Source: Bugula neritina (taxonomy: Eukaryota > Bryozoa > Gymnolaemata > Cheilostomatida > Bugulidae). Taken from it: DNA of 64,000 bases. The stretch covers positions 7,714,751 to 7,778,750 of the forward strand of contig OZ037773.1 of NCBI GenBank assembly GCA_964035545.1. The letters are read 5' to 3'. Position numbers and translations under genes: made by a program. This document shows, one piece after another, positions 56,753 through 64,000 of the stretch (position 1 is its first letter; each line of letters opens with the position of its first letter). A model generated the notes under the pieces. That model was not told the origin of the DNA. It did no database searches and worked only from the letters and a program-made list of their open reading frames with translations.

Positions 56753-57415
56753 CTAACTATATCTGTAGAGAATGAAAAGTATCCACTAAATTATATGATG
56801 TAAAGAAGACTTTCCATCAATAAATATTAACTAATTAATATACCCACTCTTATTTAAAAACTACCAAACCAGAAAATATTATTATAGATCTATAATTACA
56901 CCACTATTACTTTTAGTATTACTATTGTCATTATTATTTAATGGCATTTTAGTGTTGAGTTAGCACAAACATCTGTTTCAAGAAAAAACACTTTTATGTT
57001 TCCATTTGTACATTCACTAATAAATACAAAATGAAAGGTTTACTGCAACCTACCAATTTTTTATATCATTAGTAAGCTATAAATTTATATAAAATATAGA
57101 TATTTTAGTAAAAAATATAACATAAAGATATGTGCATAAAAACTCAGCAATATAAAGGGGCAAGCATAAAAAGGTATTTTATGAATGCAGCATTCTTATG
57201 ATTATGACTTATGAGATGTCAAATAATACTTTCTAAAAGTTATATTTTGATTTTATGTTTTCCTGCTTTGCAAATTTTCAACATTTAAAACTCTGTTTTT
57301 GCTAAATCCTAAACTTTAATGACACAAAAACGCATCAGAAGATTTTTAGGCTTAGTTAGTTTCTAAATCTATTACATTGTCACAGCTATACTTGAGCTAT
57401 TTGTTAAAACTTAAA

Positions 57416-57450
57416 GACTACAGTGATATACTCAATCTATCACTGTAGTC
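57416..57450. repeat. Perfect 13-bp inverted repeat
   Basis: gactacagtgata (57416-57428) and tatcactgtagtc (57438-57450) are exact reverse complements, separated by nine bases. Confidence 0.9.
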
Positions 57451-57457
57451 TGTAAAT

Positions 57458-57546
57458 GTAGCGCTATAACTATCAGTATCAGTTTAAGACTGATACTGAT
57501 AGTATCAGTTTAAGACTGATACTGATAGTCATAATTATAGTGCTAC
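57458..57546. repeat. Nested palindromic element with internal duplication
   Basis: The ends gtagcgctataactatcag and its inverse (tagtcataattatagtgctac) enclose two copies of a 26-base unit (tatcagtttaagactgatac onward). Each unit is itself a hairpin: ctatcagtatcagt pairs with actgatactgatag around ttaag. Confidence 0.88.
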
Positions 57547-58238
57547 AAGTAAAAGTAACAATCCTTTTATACAATACCCATTACTATTACTATTAGTATT
57601 TGTTATCAGTTATAATCTTTACAAAAACTAGGAAGCTTGTTATAACTGTAAGTAATAGTATGACTGTAACAGCATCACGACCACAATCAACATAAATATA
57701 ATTATTATGATGACCTTTATTGACGTTGTAATTATAATAATAATCATAGTGATAAGACATAGTCATAACCATTATGATTATGATTGATTGATTCACAAGT
57801 TGAAGCTCATAAAATTAAATCATTAAACGTACTTACTAATTATCAAAATTATATTTTCTAATTGTGACTAGAAAAATAGTGCAAAAAATTGTTGTTTAAA
57901 AGGACATGCTTATTGAATTTGATTGAGCGTAATGGCTAATAAACTAAAACTAAAAATCAAAATGATGGAGTGTATTTATTGCATCTCAGAAATGTAGAAT
58001 TAAAATGCAAGCCGGACAATAATCCGCGTTATGAACTAAAATACATTGTTTTATGCTAAAAGTTGTTTGCTATTTTAATTTTTCAATTTATTTTGAACAA
58101 ATAATTTTTTGATAATTTAACGTAAAAAAACAACAAATATAACGTTTTAAACTGAAAATAGCAAAATCAGATACAAGTGTCGAGTGCGCGTAGAAGTAAT
58201 GCTTATTTATAAGTTGTCAACGCAACGATGACATAGCC

Positions 58239-58244
58239 CACGTG
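58239..58244. promoter_or_regulatory. E-box CACGTG
   Basis: Palindromic E-box in the least AT-rich part of the ZC2HC1/ACTR8 divergent region. Function is inferred only. Confidence 0.25.
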
Positions 58245-60132
58245 CTTTGTGTAGATATCATAATTATTATTGCGCCCTATTATATGAACGGAAACGGACT
58301 TTGGGTTTTCACACACTTTGCAGATCTGTCGACCTCACTATAGACATAAACATTTATAACACATAATTAAAATTAAAAAAAATAAACATTAAATATAACA
58401 TAAATAAACTACTTTTACAAAATACACAAAAAATAATTTTGACAACATTGCTTTATTACGAGACTATATTAGCTACAGTTCTTAAATGCTCGGTTTAAAA
58501 TAAGTAAGTTTGGCTACCCAACAACATAAGTTGTTTGAAACATTTTATATGGAACATGTGTTATATTTCGCGATTCAATTTCCATTATTGATAATAGTAA
58601 AATAATATTCAGTGTGATCTTTGATAATAATATTGTTATTATTAATATTATACTTATAGTACTGTAGCACCTACTATTAGACGCACTCATAGAGATACCA
58701 GTTTCTGAAGGAGAATCTTTTTACACAATTGCCTAACGTTAATGAGCAGTAAGTAGTAAATCAGTATGAGTAGCACCAATTACAGATATTATTTTTTTGG
58801 TGTTTAAGACAATGTCATCACTTATTCTTAAATCTGAAGTCATCACTTTTACTTTTAGTTTTACTTTTAGTTTTAGTAAAACTGAGATTTAGTTTTATCA
58901 CTCATCAGACTCAGTATTAAATGTTTATAATTGTTAACTTATATTATAACTTTAACTTGTAAAATTAAGTTATAATCATTATAAAAATAATTATAATTAA
59001 ATGTAGTGTTACACTTACTGTTAGTGCCCAGCGCCATGGCCTAATCCTATGCGTATGGCTATGCCTATTGGACTTGGAGGTAGTAATCTGAATTACTATC
59101 AGTATCAGCGTCACTATCAGTAATTTTGATACTTATAATTACTTAATCTTATAGTTATCGTTTAAGCTTCACTCAATAGTATACGTACAGTTATACTATT
59201 AGTAATAGTATTACTAGCACTTTTGATTAATTATCATTAAATTTCAAATTGAAATTAGAGTTACACAAATTGAAAATTCAATTTTAATTTGTTAGAAATT
59301 TCAATTGAATAAAAATAAAACAGTTAGAGTAAAAGTAAAAGTGGCTATTAAAATTAGTATTACTGCTAGTACCACAATTAGTATTAAATTTATTTAAACG
59401 TGCCCTTTTGTGAAATTTTGACATTCATAATAATATTCATTTTTTTTTTAAATTTGGTAACATAAAACATTTCAAATATTATAATACAAGACATAAATAA
59501 TTGTAATAATGATTTTTAAGTGGTAATAATCATACTCATAATGATAAACTTGAAATAATAATGATTTAGATTTACCTTAAAATACAAAGCAATGGTATAA
59601 ATAAACGTGTTTGAAAAGCAGAAAAATTAAAAACCCTCTTAAGGGAATAAATGTAAGTCTGACTCGCCAGCTAAAACATTTTGCCCGCTGAGGCAACAAT
59701 TGCAAGATTAGCTTTAAGATTAATGATTTCTATAAGGTAAAATGCTTAATTTATGGGTATGTAACAACACAGCTCAAAGATGTTGATGCATTCGCTATCA
59801 CAATATACACATTTTTCAACAGTCTTCTCTCTTTTCAATCATCTCTAGTCTTTCAAGTTGTTGACTAACCAGTCTATGCCCAGCAGAAACGTTATTCCGC
59901 GTACATTTTTATATTATATGCACGGAAGACTTCTAGTTGACTTCATCAGCCAATCACTGGAATTGCAACGTCAAGAGTTATAGATTCATTGTATATAAAT
60001 TGGATAACTAATACATTTTTTTCCAGAAACTAAAAGATTTAATAATAAATATATATTTCCAGTTTACTAGTTTTCATAAAACTTGTATTTTAAGATTGAA
60101 TCACTTCTCACCACTGCTTCTCACACGGTTCC

Positions 60133-63100
60133 ATGGAGCTGGAATTGGACAGTGAAACCCCACAGCTAGCTAATGAAGAGTCCACTGCTACTGAAACTGA
60201 TCAGGTTAGTCAGTATTTTGCACAAAAATAACAAATAATAACTTTTCAAAAGGTTTGTTTATATTTTCCCCAACGTTTTTGTAACCTGAGAAACTAATAC
60301 AAACTGTTTAGTACCCAATCTGAAGATAACCATTATTTATAAAAATTAAATAATTGTAGTTTTTATTGTTTTACCATTCTGCAAATTAAGGTAACTAGTT
60401 TTGCATTATGATTTTGGAAATAAAAAAGCTATCACGTTTGTCACATTTCATATTATCAAATGCGTAGTGATTAATTTTGTTAACTTTCAAAATGAGCTCA
60501 TTCTACCTATTCTATAAATCTTGAAATGTCGTGAAATTGCTCATTAAATCTTAGTGCCAAATATTAACTACCTTATAACCAGTCCCAAACTTTTCAGGAT
60601 ACAGGTCTAAAGGCTACATGGATAGATTTTGAATTAAATTTAATATTATTACAAGAATCTCTCATAAGCTAGCATTTATTGAAAAGTTAATCCCACTCAA
60701 TGTTGATGCAATTAGAGACATAAATTACGCAGCTGCAAAATAAGCATGATTTTGATGACAACTGACAGGAGAGTGACAAAACAATGAATGATTAATCTAA
60801 AATTTTATTGCAATATGACAAATACACAAGAAGAATGCAGCACAAAGAACCATTGAGGGAATAGCTAGTGCAATTATAAATATCAAACTGCTAACAATCA
60901 GAAGTTGAATGAAATAATTTTTCAAGGTTATAAGATTTGCAAATGATTACTCTGAGCTGTTGTAATTTTTGCTATTTTTTGCAAATCTTATTGATTTCTA
61001 TTAGTAAAATTAGAATACAGATCTTTGACACAATTCTCTTATTTTTAGGCTTTGTTCCATGCAATTTGCTGTACTTTCCCAGTTTGCCTTGGTACTGTGT
61101 ACTTTGTTTTGGGTTCTGCTATTAGCCTGTGTTCTATGTTGTGCAGGATAAATCAGAGTTTTCTGGTTCTGGGGAGAATGGGCTAAAGCATGGTGATTCA
61201 ACTATAGTCATTCACCCTGGCTCATTGCATTTGAGAATAGGTCTAGCCTGTGATTCCATGCCCAAAACTATCCCACACTGCATTGCATGGAGGAGTAGGA
61301 ACAGCAGTGACTCAAATATTGTACCCTGGATATCCAGACCTGAGACAGAGGTATGCAGGTGCTTGACATGCTGTGGCTTGACAGGGCAAGTGTGTGTCCT
61401 GCTTCTGTCTTGCCTTTTTGTTAGAGTTTCTGTGGATATATATTCTAAAATATCATAATATACTGTAATGTATATCATCGTAATGTAATATATATAATGT
61501 ATTACGTATATTATTTACTAAAATTTAATAGAAGATTATCTTTGCTTCTGAAGAACATACACATTGTATTAGTGTAATATAATATATTGCATATTGAAAT
61601 AATGTAATGGATTATAATATATGATGTATTTTATTGCAATATAGTATAATGTGTCATAATATATAATATAATGTATCAAAATAGAGTATAATGTATAATA
61701 ATATAATATAATATAATGTATCAAAATATAATATAATGTATCATAATATAATAATAATCATGATATAATATAATATGTTGTAATATAATATACTATAGTA
61801 CATTTACATCTGTTTGCCTCAGCATGGGGAGGCTATAAGGATGGTCATAACTTCTGGTATGATTGCTCAGAGACAACTCGGTGACTTACACAAGACTAAC
61901 GGCAAGTTCAGACAAGCCACGTCTGCTGATCAGGTCAGCATGAGTCAGCATTTCACGCTGCCACAGGGCTGCCGTGGGGCTATGTGTGTACCCACGTATA
62001 CTACTTTGTACTTTGATGGTCATCTTGTACTCCATCACTGTGACAATATCTTAATAATATAATTGTTCCTTCTACCTGCATCTAGAATGCTGCGTGAAAA
62101 AATAAGTTAATTGAATTAAATCAAATAAATTATGAACTAACACTGGCGGTGATACCAGAAAGTGTAAATTAGTAATATTTGGTATTACTACTTGAAAACT
62201 AAGTTATCACTAGTAATTATGTTGACTAAAAGTAAAAGTTTGCTATTTGAAGCTGCCTCACTACAGTCCACACTGACTGACTAGTTCATCAAATACTGTG
62301 CTATTGCAGAGAAACTGCAGATATCTGTTGAAAGATAAACGCTTTTGTGAATTCATCAAACAGCTAGACAAGCTTGTGAAATTCTTACTAGAGTTTCTTT
62401 CATCTCAAAGCTACATTTTAGAATACATATTATACTATATACCATAGACTATTCTTATTTTCCAGCTGGCTAGTTTAAACGACATCATAGACGGTGATGA
62501 GTCGGATGTGAAGTCTCAGCTGCAGTGGACGGATGTGGAAACAGACCAACCTGAGTATGTGATTGGTGAAGACGCCTTGTATCTGGACCCAGAGAGTGGC
62601 TACCACATGATCTGGCCAATCAGCTATGGCGAGCTGAACGTATCGGCCCAGCCAGGTCACACGGTAGCCAACATTACACAGAGTCTAGAAACTTTGTGGT
62701 CTTCTGCAATAGAGAAGTTTCTAGATATACCAAAAGCGGAGTTCAAGGTGAAGAGTGAATTGAATACTCCTTTAAATTTGCATTAGATCTGCTTTATTGT
62801 ATAAATGCATCTCAGATAGACTAGATGTACAAAAATGAACTCGTTTTGAGTCTTTCAGTTTCCACAATGCATGTCTAAATATCAACCTATGATGTAGTTA
62901 AACACTGGCTGCTACTTTAACATTTCAAACTAATGAACAACTGTACAGTTTTATGTTTTCGTACTGGCAATAGATACACAATATAAAATTTCTTATACTC
63001 TTTATATTCCCTCAACATATATTCAGGACGTTATATATGAAACACACCACAAAATATTGCCTGCTCTACCATATAGTATATGATTTAGGACTATACATGC

Positions 63101-64000
63101 ATTCTCCTCATCCCCGATATCTTCAACAGATCTCATATCAGGGCTATGATGCAGATAATACTTGAACGGCTCAACTTTTCTGCAGCTTTTCTCATCCAGG
63201 TAAGCTGATATTTTGTAGTATTATGGAATTTTAATATTCCGTGAAGCTTACATTTCACTTGCAAAATGTCAACTCCTTCAGTGAACTGGCACGCTAGTCA
63301 AATAAATAAACACATAATTAAAGTACCAGAATAATCAATATATTGAATAATGGTAATGGAGGGGGCAGTAAGTTAAGACTATAAAATAAATAAATTTTTA
63401 TTTTTAAGCAAATATCATGTTATCACGTTACAGAGTTTTTTAGTAACAAATAATTTCATGTTTGTTTTAAAATATTAATTTGAAGTTGAAATGTTGAAAG
63501 TTGAAGTTGAAATAAGTGAACTCAAATAAACCTCTTACTTTTGGTATGTGTCACATCATTTAATTAAACCCAATAACCGTCTCTTATTTAAAGGATCTAT
63601 CTGTAAAAATAAGGCGCTATTATTTCAAATATTTAAAATTTAACTAATTAATGGAAAGAAATTGAACTAATTATGGCTTTGCATGTCATTAAATGTGGAA
63701 GGGTGTAGCAAAACTAAGATTTTGCATTTTAAAAAGATAACTCTGTGAATGAAATGGGTGTTCTATTCAATACATATACTCACTTTGTTACTAGCTCTGT
63801 TATAAATATCAGCATAGTCCATAAAAAGAGTCATATGTGTGGAAGTTGTTCATATCTCCAACTTATTATGGCTGTTCAGGAATCGGTATGTGCCGGGTTT
63901 GGGGTCGGGTTGAGCAGTGTGTGCGTTGTGGATGTTGGAGATCATAAAACTAGCATAGCCTGTGTGGAAGATGGAATCTCTCTGGAACCCAGCAGGTCGG
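60133..64000 (+). CDS. ACTR8: Actin-related protein 8 (INO80 complex subunit), 5' part
   Basis: Coding exons: 60133-60204, 61147-61350, 61823-61933, 62466-62747, 63089-63199 and 63880-64000 (runs off the window). All joins are phase 0 with clean GT-AG borders; about 300 residues are present. The start is the ATG at 60133 with a short acidic N-terminus (MELELDSETP). Family blocks are IVIHPGSLHLRIG (residues about 43-55; the actin-fold phosphate-binding strand in its ARP8 form), IPHCIAWR, EYVIGEDALYLDPESGYHMIWPI, LWSSAIEKFL, CILLIPDIFNRSHI and ESVCAGFGVGLSSVCVVDVGDHKTS. ARP8 is a nuclear actin-related protein that works with actin and ARP4 in the INO80 chromatin-remodelling complex and helps bind nucleosomes and linker DNA. 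The part between the first block and EYVIGEDALY is about as long as in vertebrates. The remaining C-terminal half lies beyond 64000. Confidence 0.95.
61470..61800. repeat. Degenerate ataatgtatcataatata repeat in ACTR8 intron 2
   Basis: Imperfect units of about 15-20 bases fill most of the intron and end about 20 bases before the acceptor at 61822. Confidence 0.75.

Larger units (their letters stand above)
56753..60132. other. Divergent intergenic region ZC2HC1 / ACTR8
   Basis: Very AT-rich; no exon was recognised on either strand. It holds two nested palindromes (57416-57450 and 57458-57546) and ACT/AGT-type degenerate repeats at about 58840-59400 that resemble those in the CREBZF/TDRD9 space. 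A CACGTG E-box (58239-58244) and a nearby imperfect palindrome gttgtcaacgcaac (58213-58226) are the only promoter-like motifs that stand out. Confidence 0.5.

Noticed and set aside
58213-58226. RFX X-box (gttgtcaacgcaac)
   Set aside because: Only partly matches the X-box consensus; kept as a note in the intergenic entry, not called as a site.

Overview
The window is nuclear DNA from an invertebrate animal. It is strongly AT-rich. The genes are split into many short exons with GT-AG introns, and there are large microsatellites, intronic minisatellites and SINE-like tRNA-derived repeats. The gene content is metazoan: a piRNA-pathway helicase, LHFPL tetraspan, Zhangfei-type bZIP, ARP8, TFIIA gamma and a Reeler/mucin/chitin-binding protein. 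A chitin-binding peritrophin domain fused to a Reeler domain fits a protostome, perhaps a lophotrochozoan, but no species can be named from sequence alone.

Layout. 1-5740 (+): 3' part of a secreted cysteine-rich EGF-repeat protein. 7091-8920 (-): complete three-exon TFIIA gamma subunit gene (GTF2A2); every coding exon is 45 codons or shorter. 8921-14714: mostly repeats, with AT and CT/CTCC microsatellites, a SINE-like fragment and two weak gene candidates. 14715-19811 (+): five-exon LHFPL2-like tetraspan gene. 21496-22263 (-): single-coding-exon CREBZF/Zhangfei-like bZIP gene. 24211-42366 (+): TDRD9/Spindle-E DEAH helicase with Tudor domain, 26 coding exons, about 1460 residues, with a C-terminal U1-type zinc finger. 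43573-48423 (+): signal peptide, Reeler domain, threonine-rich mucin stretch and peritrophin-A chitin-binding domain. 50047-56752 (-): nine-exon ZC2HC1-family coiled-coil/zinc-finger protein. 60133-64000 (+): 5' part of the ACTR8 (ARP8) gene, running off the end.

The genes do not form a shared pathway; this is an ordinary eukaryotic neighbourhood. Two gene pairs are divergent (CREBZF/TDRD9 and ZC2HC1/ACTR8), and their intergenic spaces hold related AT-rich palindromic repeats. The most unusual signal is a recurrent arrangement in the introns of TDRD9 and ZC2HC1: tandem arrays of different unit sequence start at the 5' splice donor or end at the 3' acceptor, and several arrays repeat donor-like sequence. 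Gene models were assembled by hand from reading frame, splice sites and intron phase. Positions are good to the base where phases agree; weaker joins are flagged.
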